Shown piece by piece: positions 18,111 to 26,086 of a stretch of DNA of 64,000 nucleotides (positions are counted from its first letter, which is position 1; each line of letters begins with the position of its first letter). Location: assembly GCA_023269585.1 (NCBI GenBank), contig JAHFTC010000001.1:59977-123976 (forward strand), written 5' to 3'. The notes under the pieces were generated by a model. That model worked only from the letters and a program-made list of their open reading frames with translations, had not been told where the DNA came from and did no database searches. Source of the DNA: Opitutaceae bacterium. GTDB taxonomy: Bacteria > Verrucomicrobiota > Verrucomicrobiia > Opitutales > Opitutaceae. Position numbers and translations under genes: made by a program.

Positions 18111-19628
18111 ATGAGTCTCTTCATTGGCATCGATAGCGGCACGCAGAGCACCAAGGCCATCGTCCTCGATCTCGAGTCCGGCAAGGTCGTCGCCGAGGCG
18201 CGCGCCTCCTACACCCTGATCCCGAACCTTCCGGTCGGGCACATGGAACAGCACCCGTCCGCGTGGACCGAGGCGCTCGACAAGGTCATCCTGGCCGTCC
18301 TCGACAAGGTCGACCGCGCGGCCGTCGCCGGCATCGGCGTATCCGGCCAGCAACACGGCTTCGTGCCGCTGGACGACAAGGGCGAAGTCATCCGCCCGGC
18401 CAAGCTCTGGTGCGACACCTCCACCGTGCCCGAGTGCGAGGCGATCATGAAGAAACTCGGCGGGCCGAAGGCCACGCTGAAGAAGACCGGCAATCTCGTG
18501 CTCGCGGGCTTCACCGCCGGCAAGATCGCCTGGCTCAAGAAGAAGGAGCCGGCCAACTACCGCCGCCTCCGCCACGTGCTCCTCCCGCACGACTACCTCA
18601 ATTTCCACCTCACCGGCCAGTACTTCATGGAGTTCGGCGACGCCTCCGGCACCGCCCTCATGGACGTGCGCAAGGCCGCGTGGTCGAAGGCCGCCATCGA
18701 CGCCATCGACCCGAAGCTCGCGCAGTTCCTCCCGAAGATTTCCCAGTCGCATGAGGCGGCCGGCACCCTCCGCCCGGAGATCGCCGAGAAGTACGGCCTC
18801 TCGACCTCCGTCGTCGTCAGCGCCGGCGGCGGCGACAACATGATGGGCGCCATCGGTACTGGAAACGTGGAGCCGGGCGTCGTCACCGCCAGCTTCGGCA
18901 CCTCCGGCACCATCTACGCCTTCAGCAAGAAGCCGGTCTGCGATCCGGACGGCGAGATCGCCGCGTTCTGCAGCTCCACCGGCGGCTGGCTCCCGCTCCT
19001 GTGCACGATGAACGTCACCAGCGTCACCGAGCACATGCGCAACCTCTTCGGCTGGGACGTGAAGACGTTCGACGACCAGGTGGCCACGATTCCCGCCGGC
19101 AGCGACGGCCTGCTCGTGCTGCCGTACTATGCCGGCGAGCGCACGCCCAACGTGCCGACCGGTTCGGGCTCGGTCATCGGCCTCAACGGCAAGACCAACA
19201 CCCAGGCGCACCTCGCCCGCGCCGCGATGGAAGGCGCCACGCTCGGCATGAACTACGGCCTGCGCCGCCTCGCCCAGCTCGGCGTGAAGGCGAAGGAGAT
19301 CCGTATCACCGGCGGCGGCGCGAAGTCGCCGGTCTGGCGCCAGATGATGGCCGACGTCTTTGGCGTCCCCGTCGTCGCGATGGTCGAGGACGAAGGCGCG
19401 GCGCTCGGCGGCGCGCTCCAGGCCGCGTGGTGCGTGGCCCGCCAGTCCAACCCGAAGGCCAAGCTCGAGGATGTCACGCGCCGCATCGTGGCGCTCGACG
19501 AGTCGACCCGTTGCCAGCCCAACAAGGCCAACGTCGCCATCTACCGCAAGATGCAGGACCTGCACGACCAGCTCAGCCAGGCGCTGCGCCCGGTCTTCCC
19601 GGTCCAGCGCAAGATCGCCAACGGCTGA
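18111..19628 (+). CDS. xylB: Xylulokinase (FGGY carbohydrate kinase)
   Basis: This kinase phosphorylates D-xylulose with ATP, feeding pentoses to the pentose-phosphate pathway. The 505-residue protein has the FGGY N-lobe 'FIGIDSGTQSTKAIVLDLES', the substrate-site 'GIGVSGQQHGFVPLD', 'RPAKLWCDTSTVPEC', and the C-lobe nucleotide-binding 'ITGGGAKSPVWRQMMADVFG' followed by 'EDEGAALGGALQAAW'. The ATG at 18111 is 94 bp after the previous gene's terminator. No xylose isomerase is adjacent. The downstream sugar-binding protein may be functionally linked, but a terminator lies between them. Other FGGY substrates are possible, though the sequence looks closest to XylB. Confidence 0.9.
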   Translation: MSLFIGIDSGTQSTKAIVLDLESGKVVAEARASYTLIPNLPVGHMEQHPSAWTEALDKVILAVLDKVDRAAVAGIGVSGQQHGFVPLDDKGEVIRPAKLWCDTSTVPECEAIMKKLGGPKATLKKTGNLVLAGFTAGKIAWLKKKEPANYRRLRHVLLPHDYLNFHLTGQYFMEFGDASGTALMDVRKAAWSKAAIDAIDPKLAQFLPKISQSHEAAGTLRPEIAEKYGLSTSVVVSAGGGDNMMGAIGTGNVEPGVVTASFGTSGTIYAFSKKPVCDPDGEIAAFCSSTGGWLPLLCTMNVTSVTEHMRNLFGWDVKTFDDQVATIPAGSDGLLVLPYYAGERTPNVPTGSGSVIGLNGKTNTQAHLARAAMEGATLGMNYGLRRLAQLGVKAKEIRITGGGAKSPVWRQMMADVFGVPVVAMVEDEGAALGGALQAAWCVARQSNPKAKLEDVTRRIVALDESTRCQPNKANVAIYRKMQDLHDQLSQALRPVFPVQRKIANG

Positions 19629-19655
19629 TTCGAGCTCCCTCCGCATCCGTTTCTC

Positions 19656-19689
19656 GACGACCGGGGCCCTGTGCGGCTCCGGTCGTTTT
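19656..19689 (+). terminator. Rho-independent terminator after xylB
   Basis: Stem ACGACCGG / CCGGTCGT (19657-19664 and 19679-19686) with extra inner pairing and a TTTTG tail. Confidence 0.8.
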
Positions 19690-19800
19690 GTATCCGCAGG
19701 GCCTCCCCGTAAGCGGGCAGGGGGCGCCCCGGGGACGTGTTTGTGGTGCTTCACTTCGCGGCGGGGCAGCCGATGAGGAGGGGCTGAAACCCCTCGCTGC

Positions 19801-20748
19801 ATGCCTGTGTTCTCACCGCTGCGCCATCCGCTCCTTCTTGCTGTCGCCCTCGTTGCCGTGGGCGAGTCCGTTGCCGGGCCGAAGATCGGCCTGCTGACGA
19901 AGACCCAGTCGCCGTTTTGGGCCGCGGCCGAGGCCGGGGCACGGAAAGCCGGCGAGGAGCTCGGCGCGGAGGTGTTGGCGAAGAGCCCGCTCAACGAGAG
20001 CGATGTCGCCGCCCAGATTCAGTTGCTCGACGGGCTCGTCGCCCAAGGCGTGGATGCGATCGTGATCGCTCCATGCAGCAAGGACACGCTCATCGCGCCG
20101 CTGGCCGCCGCCGCGGCCCAGGGCGTCCAGATCGTGGTGTTCGACACCAAGCTGGAAGGGGAGCAGCCGTACGTTTTCGTGGGCACGGACCAGCGGAAGT
20201 CCGGGCAGGCGGCCGGGGCGCTGCTGGTCTCGCTGACGGCCGCCGGCGACCCCATCGGTTTCCTCAAGCACAACCAGACGAGCGGGGCCACGCTCCAGCG
20301 CGAGCTGGGGGCCTTCGAGCGGATGCGCGAACTGCGCGCGGACCTCGTCCTGTGCGGTAGCATGTTTGTGGGTACGGAAAAGGGCCACGAACAGGAGCGG
20401 GTGGCGGCCTTCTTCGACCAGCATCCCGAGGCGAAGGCGGTCCTGGCCTCCGCCACACCCGCGACTCTCGCGATGATCGACGTCATCAAGGAACGGAAAC
20501 TCTCGGGTGCCGTGAAGTGTGTCGGGTTCGGCTTCAATCTCACCCCCGCGGTGGTCGAGGCGCTCACGCAGGACCACCTGCAGGGCTGGGTGGCGCAGCT
20601 GCCCGGGGAGATGGGGCACGACGCGGTGCGCGCGGCGGTCGCGCTGTGCAAGGGTGACGCGGTGCCGCGTACGATCACCACCGAGTTCGTGGTGGTCACG
20701 AAGGCCAACGTGCAGGATCCCGCCGTGCAGGCGCTGCTTCCGCGGTAG
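19801..20748 (+). CDS. Periplasmic sugar-binding protein (Peripla_BP_4 type)
   Basis: The 315-residue protein has a signal peptide (about residues 1-26) and the type I periplasmic binding fold of ribose/xylose-type ABC transporters: 'KIGLLTKTQSPFWAAAEAGA', 'QIQLLDGLVAQGVDAIVIAP', 'VFDTKLEGEQPYVFVGTDQ', 'GFGFNLTPAVVEAL'. It captures a small sugar in the periplasm. No ABC permease or ATPase partner is next to it: the gene is an orphan after xylB's terminator, followed 67 bp later by an unrelated ATPase. It may serve a distant transporter or a sensor. Confidence 0.88.
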   Translation: MPVFSPLRHPLLLAVALVAVGESVAGPKIGLLTKTQSPFWAAAEAGARKAGEELGAEVLAKSPLNESDVAAQIQLLDGLVAQGVDAIVIAPCSKDTLIAPLAAAAAQGVQIVVFDTKLEGEQPYVFVGTDQRKSGQAAGALLVSLTAAGDPIGFLKHNQTSGATLQRELGAFERMRELRADLVLCGSMFVGTEKGHEQERVAAFFDQHPEAKAVLASATPATLAMIDVIKERKLSGAVKCVGFGFNLTPAVVEALTQDHLQGWVAQLPGEMGHDAVRAAVALCKGDAVPRTITTEFVVVTKANVQDPAVQALLPR

Positions 20749-20815
20749 GCGCCGGACAAATTCAGCGCAGCGCACAGTTGCCCGGAGTGAAACCGGGCCG
20801 CATAGTGCCGGCACC

Positions 20816-21808
20816 GTGATCGCCTCCATCGACTTCACGAACTTCAAGGTCCTGCGTTCCGCGCGGATCGAGCTCGGACCGTTCAACCTCATCATCGGGC
20901 CCAACGGCAGCGGCAAGACCAGCGTGCTGCTCGCGCTCCAGCGTCTGCGCCAATTCGCGGCGCGCCCGCCCGTCTTCGGCCCCGCCCCGGCGGGGCAGCA
21001 GGCCGCCGGTGGCCTGCTGCGTTTCCGTTTCAACGCACCCTTCGCCGACCTCGAGGCGTTGCTCGAATGCGCGCCCGACGGCTCGGGCCGCATCTTGCGC
21101 GTCGCCGGGCCGGGCGATTTGCCGCTGCGCTGGGCGCAGCTCCTCTCGCGCCTGACGACGTTGCGGGTGGTCGCGCTCGATCAGGCCGCGTTGGCGCGTC
21201 CCAGCCCCGCGGGTGCGCCGATCCTGCTCGGCGACGATGGCACCAACCTGCCCGCCGCGCTCGACCGTCTGCAACGCGAGGAACCCGCGACCCACGCGGC
21301 GATCGCGGCCGAGTTCCGCCGCATCCTGCCCGAGTACCGCGCGATCGGCGCGGTGGCGGCGGCGGACGGCACGCGGCGGCTCTCCGCGGAGATCGAGGGC
21401 GAGGCGCGCCGGCTCGGGGCCGAGGATCTGTCCCAGGGCACGTTGGTGTTGATCGGCCTGCTGGTGCTCACGCAGGTGCATCCGCGGCCGGCGATTCTCT
21501 GCCTGGAGGAAATCGACCGCGGCATCCATCCGCGATTGCTGCGCGAGATTCGTGACCTGCTCTATCGGATGACTGCTCCCGAGGGCGATGCGCCGGCGTC
21601 GCAGATTCTCACGACGACCCACTCGCCGTACCTGCTCGACCTGTTTCGCGATCAGCTGGAGGAGGTGATCGTCGCGCAGAAACGCGGGGCGGAGGCGACG
21701 TTCGAGCGTCTCTCCGACCGCGAGGACCTGCGCGATGCCATCGGCAGCGCCAGCCTCGGCGACCTCTGGTACAGCGGCATTCTCGGCGGCATCCCCGGCG
21801 AGCGCTGA
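20816..21808 (+). CDS. ABC/SMC-type AAA ATPase (AAA_21-like) paired with TOPRIM-like protein
   Basis: This 330-residue protein is a stand-alone ATPase of the RecF/OLD-like ABC clan. It starts 'IDFTNFKVLRSARIELGPF', has Walker A 'GPNGSGKT' (residues 28-35), an ABC-signature-like 'LSQGTLVLIG', Walker B 'AILCLEEIDRGIHPRLL' and the switch histidine 'ILTTTHSPYLLDLF'. The only start giving the conserved N-terminus is the GTG at 20816. The ORF is open upstream over the previous gene's shadow frame. Only a short insert replaces the coiled-coil arm of larger SMC proteins. It is followed 27 bp later by a TOPRIM/DUF4276-like gene, an architecture shared by several ATPase-nuclease defence pairs. Role inferred, not shown. 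Confidence 0.85.
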   Translation: MIASIDFTNFKVLRSARIELGPFNLIIGPNGSGKTSVLLALQRLRQFAARPPVFGPAPAGQQAAGGLLRFRFNAPFADLEALLECAPDGSGRILRVAGPGDLPLRWAQLLSRLTTLRVVALDQAALARPSPAGAPILLGDDGTNLPAALDRLQREEPATHAAIAAEFRRILPEYRAIGAVAAADGTRRLSAEIEGEARRLGAEDLSQGTLVLIGLLVLTQVHPRPAILCLEEIDRGIHPRLLREIRDLLYRMTAPEGDAPASQILTTTHSPYLLDLFRDQLEEVIVAQKRGAEATFERLSDREDLRDAIGSASLGDLWYSGILGGIPGER

Positions 21809-21835
21809 ATCCGTATCCGGCTCCCGAACCCACCG

Positions 21836-22480
21836 ATGAAGGTCGCGCTGCTGAGCGAATCGCCGGCCGACGAGGCCGCCCTGCGGATCGTCGCGGAGGG
21901 CGTGCTCGGGCGACCCGTCGAAGTGGTCCAACCGCCGTTGCGCGCCCGCGGGTGGCCGTCGGTCGCGCAGGTGTTGCCGGTGATCCTGCGGCACCTGCAT
22001 TTCCGCACCGACGCCGACGGGCTGGTCGTCGCGGCCGACTCCGACGACACCGTGGTGCACACCGCGGAGCATGAGCGCCCCGGCTATTTCCACCCCCGCT
22101 GCCGCCTGTGCGAGCTGCGCGCGATCGTGCGGCAGACGCTGAAGAATCTGCCGTCCGCGCAGGGCCGCGCGCGGCTGCACACCGCCGTCGGCCTGGCGGT
22201 GCCGGCGGTCGAGGCCTGGTATCTGTGCGGGCGAGACGACGCGGTGACCGAGGCGGCCTGGCTCGACGGTCAAACCACGGGCGCGCCGCCGTATACGCGG
22301 CGCGAGCTCAAGCATCGCGTCTATGGCACGATGCACCCCTCGTTGCCGTTCGAGGTGCAGCGCGCGACCGAGGAGATGGCGCGGCACCGGGGCGATTTCC
22401 GCCGCCTCGAGTTCGACTTTCCCGGCGGCTTCGGCGCTTTGGCCGCCGATCTGCGCCGCTGGCGGGTGGGCCGGGCGTGA
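21836..22480 (+). CDS. TOPRIM-fold, DUF4276-like protein (putative nuclease partner)
   Basis: The 214-residue protein begins 'MKVALLSESPADEAALRIV', matching the glutamate-containing first strand and helix of the TOPRIM fold (Glu8). The acidic 'GLVVAADSDDT' (Asp68, Asp70, Asp71) corresponds to the DxD motif. 'AVPAVEAWYL' (Glu126) resembles the '(I/V)EaW-L' helix typical of DUF4276. TOPRIM domains bind metal and cut or rejoin nucleic acid. A cysteine pair 'CRLCEL' (Cys89, Cys92) is an extra feature. It sits 27 bp after the ATPase gene and almost certainly shares its transcript. I recognise the fold from motifs only; nuclease activity is inference. Confidence 0.65.
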   Translation: MKVALLSESPADEAALRIVAEGVLGRPVEVVQPPLRARGWPSVAQVLPVILRHLHFRTDADGLVVAADSDDTVVHTAEHERPGYFHPRCRLCELRAIVRQTLKNLPSAQGRARLHTAVGLAVPAVEAWYLCGRDDAVTEAAWLDGQTTGAPPYTRRELKHRVYGTMHPSLPFEVQRATEEMARHRGDFRRLEFDFPGGFGALAADLRRWRVGRA

Positions 22481-22556
22481 AAGAGGGGAGACGCGGGGCG
22501 AACGCCGCCTTGCCCTTGCCCGCGCGTTGCCTTTCGCTTCCGCACCCCGCCGCCCA

Positions 22557-25500
22557 ATGCCTGCTTCGGACTCCTACCGCTCACCGAAGGCTTCGCTGAC
22601 TGCGTTGCTTTCTGCCCAGACCCTGGTGTCTTTCGCGGCGAACGCGGCGAAGGCCGCGATCCTCGCGCTCGCGCTCGTGCCGGGGGTGCTCCCGGCTGGG
22701 GCGGTCGACGAGTGGATGGCACTGCTGCCGGTGGCGCTGGCGGCGCCGTATGTGTTGTTCTCGCCGCTGTTCGCCTGGTGTGCGGACCGGTACTCGAGCC
22801 GTTCGGTCCTCAGCATCGCGATCGTGGCGCTGGTCACGTTGTTGGGGCTGCTCGTGTTGGCCCTGCACCTGCGCAGCGTGCCGTTCACCGTGGCGGTGTT
22901 CCTCCTGCTGGCGGTGCACTCCGCGCTGGTGTCGCCGTCGAAGCGCACGATGTTGCGGGAGGTCACGCCGCCGGAGAAGTTCGGCGCGGCGGTGCTGCTG
23001 CAGGAGATTTTGACCATCGCGGCCATCGCCAGCGGGGCCTATGTCGGCGCGCGTGCGATCGAGGTGGCGAGTTTGCGGGGCGAGGTGGGGCTCGGTTGGG
23101 TCGGGGCGGAGCGGTTGGCGTACCTGTTGCCGGTGATCGGCGGCGTGGCGTTGTTGGCCTTCCTGCCGGCGCGTCCGACCGCCGCGAAGACCTCGGGCGC
23201 GCCGCCGCCGGGAATTCTGACCCGGCCGATGAACCATCTGGTGGAGCTGCTGCGCGTGCCGCGGTTGCGCAACACCGCTTTGGGTGTGCTGTGGTTCCAC
23301 GCCCTCGGCGGGGCGTTCGTGCTCGTGTTGATCGACGCCGGGCGCGCCTGGGCGGCGCTGAATCCCGGGGCGGCGAGCATCACCGGGCTGGCGGCCACGC
23401 TGATGCTCTTCACCGGCGCCGGCGCCCTCGCGGGGCATTTTCTCGCCGGCGTTGTTTCCCGGGGACGCACTGAGATCGGCCTGGTGTCTTTCGGCGCGGC
23501 CGGTATGGCGCTGGCTGCGTGGTGGGCGAGCGCCAACCCGCTCGACGCGCCCGCCTTCCGTCCCGCGTTGTTGCTGGCCGGTTGCAGCGCCGGGCTCTTC
23601 CTGGCGCCGTTGCACATCTATTTTCTTCATCGCGTGAGCCGTCCCCAGCGCACCCGGATGGGTGGGGCGCTCAACCTCTTTCGCGGGTTGGGCGGCATCG
23701 CTTCCGGCGGGCTTTACTACGCGATGGCGGCGCTGCTGCAGTGGACGCCCAGCGAGCAGTTCGCCGCGCTCGCGCTCGTGGCGGCGGTGGGTGCGGTGGC
23801 AGCGGTATGGATCGCCCCCGAGCACCTCATGCTCCTGCTCTTCCGCGGCCTCGGCCGGGCGCTGTACCGCCTCCGGGTCGAGGGACTGGAAAACCTGCCC
23901 GCCGGCGGCGCGTTGGTGGTGAGCAACCACATCTCGTACGTGGATGCGCTCATCCTGCAGGTCGTCTTCCCGCGCAAGCTCTGGTTTCTCGCCATCCACG
24001 GCCACCGCCGCCGCGGCCTGCCGCTGTGGTTCTACCGGATCAGCGGCGTGATCCCGCTCTCGGCCGCGCGCGCGAGCGAGGGCCTGCGCCTCGCCATCCG
24101 CAAGATGAAGGAGGGCGAGCTGGTCTGCGTCTTCCCCGAGGGGCAGGTGAGCCGCACCGGGGCGTTGATGGAGGTGCGCAAGGGGTTCGAAACGCTCGCG
24201 AAACGTGCGGCCGTGCCCGTGGTGCCGGTGTTCATCGATTCGCTCTGGGGCTCGATCTTCACCTACGCCAACCAGAAGCTCATCTTCAAGCTGCCCGAGC
24301 AGTTCCCCTTCTCGGTGCTCGTCAAGGTCGGCGCGCCGCTGCCCCACGCCACCGTCAACCCCGTGCTCGCCCGGCAGGCGCTGCTCGATCTCGGCGAACG
24401 CGCCTACCAGCAACGGGGCGAGGTGAAACGAAATCTTGGCTACGAGCTGTTGCGCGCGCTCGCGCGGCATCCGTGGAAGGTCGTGCTGATCGACCGCACC
24501 GCCGAACGCCGCGAGATGAGCGCGGGCATGCTGCTCGCGGCCGCGGCGACCTACGCGCAGTTCCTCCGGCGCCATGTGCCCGAGCGCCGCGTGGGCATCG
24601 TGCTGCCGCCCGGCATCGGCGGCTACATTGCCAACCTCGCCGTGGTCCTCGCCGGCAAGATCCCGGTGAACCTCAACTTCACCGCCGGGCCCACCGCCAT
24701 CGAGGCGTCGCTGCGGCTGGGCGAGGTGCGCACCGTCATCTCCGCCGAGGCCGTGCGCGCCAAGCTCCCGCAGTTCCCGTGGCCCGCGGCCACCCGCGAC
24801 CTCCGCGTCGATCTCACCGCCTGCGGCAAGCCGGCGGTCGTGGCACGCCTCGCCCTCATCTGGCTGCTGCCCTCGCGGGTGCTCCGGCTGCTCTGGCGGG
24901 TGCCGCGCGTGGGCGACCACGCCGAGGCCGCGCTGCTCTTCACCAGCGGCAGCTCCGGCGAGCCGAAGGGAGTGCCGCTCACCCATCGCAATATCCTCGC
25001 CAACTGTGCCCAGATCTCGGCGACGGGCGTGCTGCCCAAGCACGAGACGCTCCTGGCCTGCCTGCCGATCTTCCACAGCTTCGGCTTCACCGTCACGATG
25101 TGGTACACGCTCATGCGCGGCCTGCGCACCGTGACGCTGCCCACGCCGCTCGACCCCAAGCGCAACATCGACGCCATCGAGCAGGAACGCGTCACCGTCT
25201 TCGTGGGCACGCCGACGTTCATCCGGCCGATGCTCAAACGCGCCGAACCGGCCCAGCTGAAGTCCCTGCGCTTCATGGTCGCCGGCGCCGAGAAGCTCCC
25301 GATCGACCTCTACGAGCACTGCCTGCAACGCTTCGGTCTCCCGATTCTCCAGGGCTACGGCCTCACCGAGACCACGCCGGTGACGAACGTGAACCTCCCC
25401 GAGCCCCGCGACCTGCCCAAGGGTGTGCGGCCGCAGGAAGGGCACCGCCTGGGCTCCGTCGGGCGCCTCCTGCCGGGCATCACCGCGCGCATCGTGCATG

Positions 25501-26012
25501 CGGAAACCGGGGAGATCCTGCCGCCCGACCGCACGGGCGTGATCTGGTTCCGCGGCCCCAACATCTTCGGTGGCTACCTCAAGGACCCCGTGCGCAACGC
25601 CGAGACCATCCGCGACGGCTGGTTCGTCACCGGCGACCTCGGCCGCTTCGACGACGACGGCTTCCTCTATATTGAGGGGCGCCTCTCCCGTTTCTCGAAG
25701 GTCGGCGGCGAGATGGTGCCGCACCTCACCATCGAGCAGAAGATCGTCGAGCTGTTCGCCCTCGAGGCCGCCGAGGCCCCGAAGGTCGTCGTGCTCGGTG
25801 TGCCCGACGCCGCCAAGGGTGAGACGCTCGTCCTCCTCACCACCGAGCCGATCACCGCCGCCCAGCTGCGCGAGAAGCTCACCGCCGCCGCGGTGCCCAA
25901 TCTTTGGATTCCGAAGATCGTGCACCGGCTCGACCACATTCCTGTGCTCGGCAGCGGCAAGTGCGACCTCCGCGGCTGCCGCGAGTTGGCGGCGAAGCCC
26001 GCGGCGGAGTGA
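22557..26012 (+). CDS. MFS transporter - acyltransferase - acyl-ACP/CoA synthetase fusion (LplT-Aas-like)
   Basis: This 1151-residue protein joins three functions that E. coli splits between LplT and Aas. Residues about 1-425 form a 12-helix MFS lysophospholipid flippase-like transporter. Residues about 430-620 are a PlsC-type acyltransferase ('NHISYVDAL' near 457 and 'FPEGQVSRTG' near 526). From about 640 an AMP-forming synthetase shows 'LLFTSGSSGEPKGVPLTH' near 793, 'QGYGLTETTPVTN' and 'GWFVTGDLG'. Together they would import lysophospholipid and reacylate it with a free fatty acid. The ATG at 22557 is the first with a membrane-protein N-terminus after the TOPRIM gene. The fusion exists in other bacteria. 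The polypeptide is intact, with no frameshift. Confidence 0.9.
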   Translation: MPASDSYRSPKASLTALLSAQTLVSFAANAAKAAILALALVPGVLPAGAVDEWMALLPVALAAPYVLFSPLFAWCADRYSSRSVLSIAIVALVTLLGLLVLALHLRSVPFTVAVFLLLAVHSALVSPSKRTMLREVTPPEKFGAAVLLQEILTIAAIASGAYVGARAIEVASLRGEVGLGWVGAERLAYLLPVIGGVALLAFLPARPTAAKTSGAPPPGILTRPMNHLVELLRVPRLRNTALGVLWFHALGGAFVLVLIDAGRAWAALNPGAASITGLAATLMLFTGAGALAGHFLAGVVSRGRTEIGLVSFGAAGMALAAWWASANPLDAPAFRPALLLAGCSAGLFLAPLHIYFLHRVSRPQRTRMGGALNLFRGLGGIASGGLYYAMAALLQWTPSEQFAALALVAAVGAVAAVWIAPEHLMLLLFRGLGRALYRLRVEGLENLPAGGALVVSNHISYVDALILQVVFPRKLWFLAIHGHRRRGLPLWFYRISGVIPLSAARASEGLRLAIRKMKEGELVCVFPEGQVSRTGALMEVRKGFETLAKRAAVPVVPVFIDSLWGSIFTYANQKLIFKLPEQFPFSVLVKVGAPLPHATVNPVLARQALLDLGERAYQQRGEVKRNLGYELLRALARHPWKVVLIDRTAERREMSAGMLLAAAATYAQFLRRHVPERRVGIVLPPGIGGYIANLAVVLAGKIPVNLNFTAGPTAIEASLRLGEVRTVISAEAVRAKLPQFPWPAATRDLRVDLTACGKPAVVARLALIWLLPSRVLRLLWRVPRVGDHAEAALLFTSGSSGEPKGVPLTHRNILANCAQISATGVLPKHETLLACLPIFHSFGFTVTMWYTLMRGLRTVTLPTPLDPKRNIDAIEQERVTVFVGTPTFIRPMLKRAEPAQLKSLRFMVAGAEKLPIDLYEHCLQRFGLPILQGYGLTETTPVTNVNLPEPRDLPKGVRPQEGHRLGSVGRLLPGITARIVHAETGEILPPDRTGVIWFRGPNIFGGYLKDPVRNAETIRDGWFVTGDLGRFDDDGFLYIEGRLSRFSKVGGEMVPHLTIEQKIVELFALEAAEAPKVVVLGVPDAAKGETLVLLTTEPITAAQLREKLTAAAVPNLWIPKIVHRLDHIPVLGSGKCDLRGCRELAAKPAAE

Positions 26013-26023
26013 GGCGAGCTTCG

Positions 26024-26053
26024 GCAGACGACAGAAGGTAACGAAGGGAACGA
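26024..26053 (+). repeat. Copy of 'GACAGAAGGTAACGAAGG' 3'-end repeat
   Basis: The 74-bp gap between two convergent genes contains AGACGACAGAAGGTAACGAA followed by GGGAACGA. The same sequence, inverted, sits just past radC (30386-30417), and a shorter form lies at 30260-30284. It lacks a stem of its own. Confidence 0.65.
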
Positions 26054-26086
26054 CGGGCAACCGAATGGTCGCCCTGAAGGGACGAC

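Noticed and set aside
18111..20748. xylB plus sugar-binding protein as a full xylose-uptake operon
   Set aside because: No permease, ABC ATPase or isomerase nearby, and a terminator separates the two genes.
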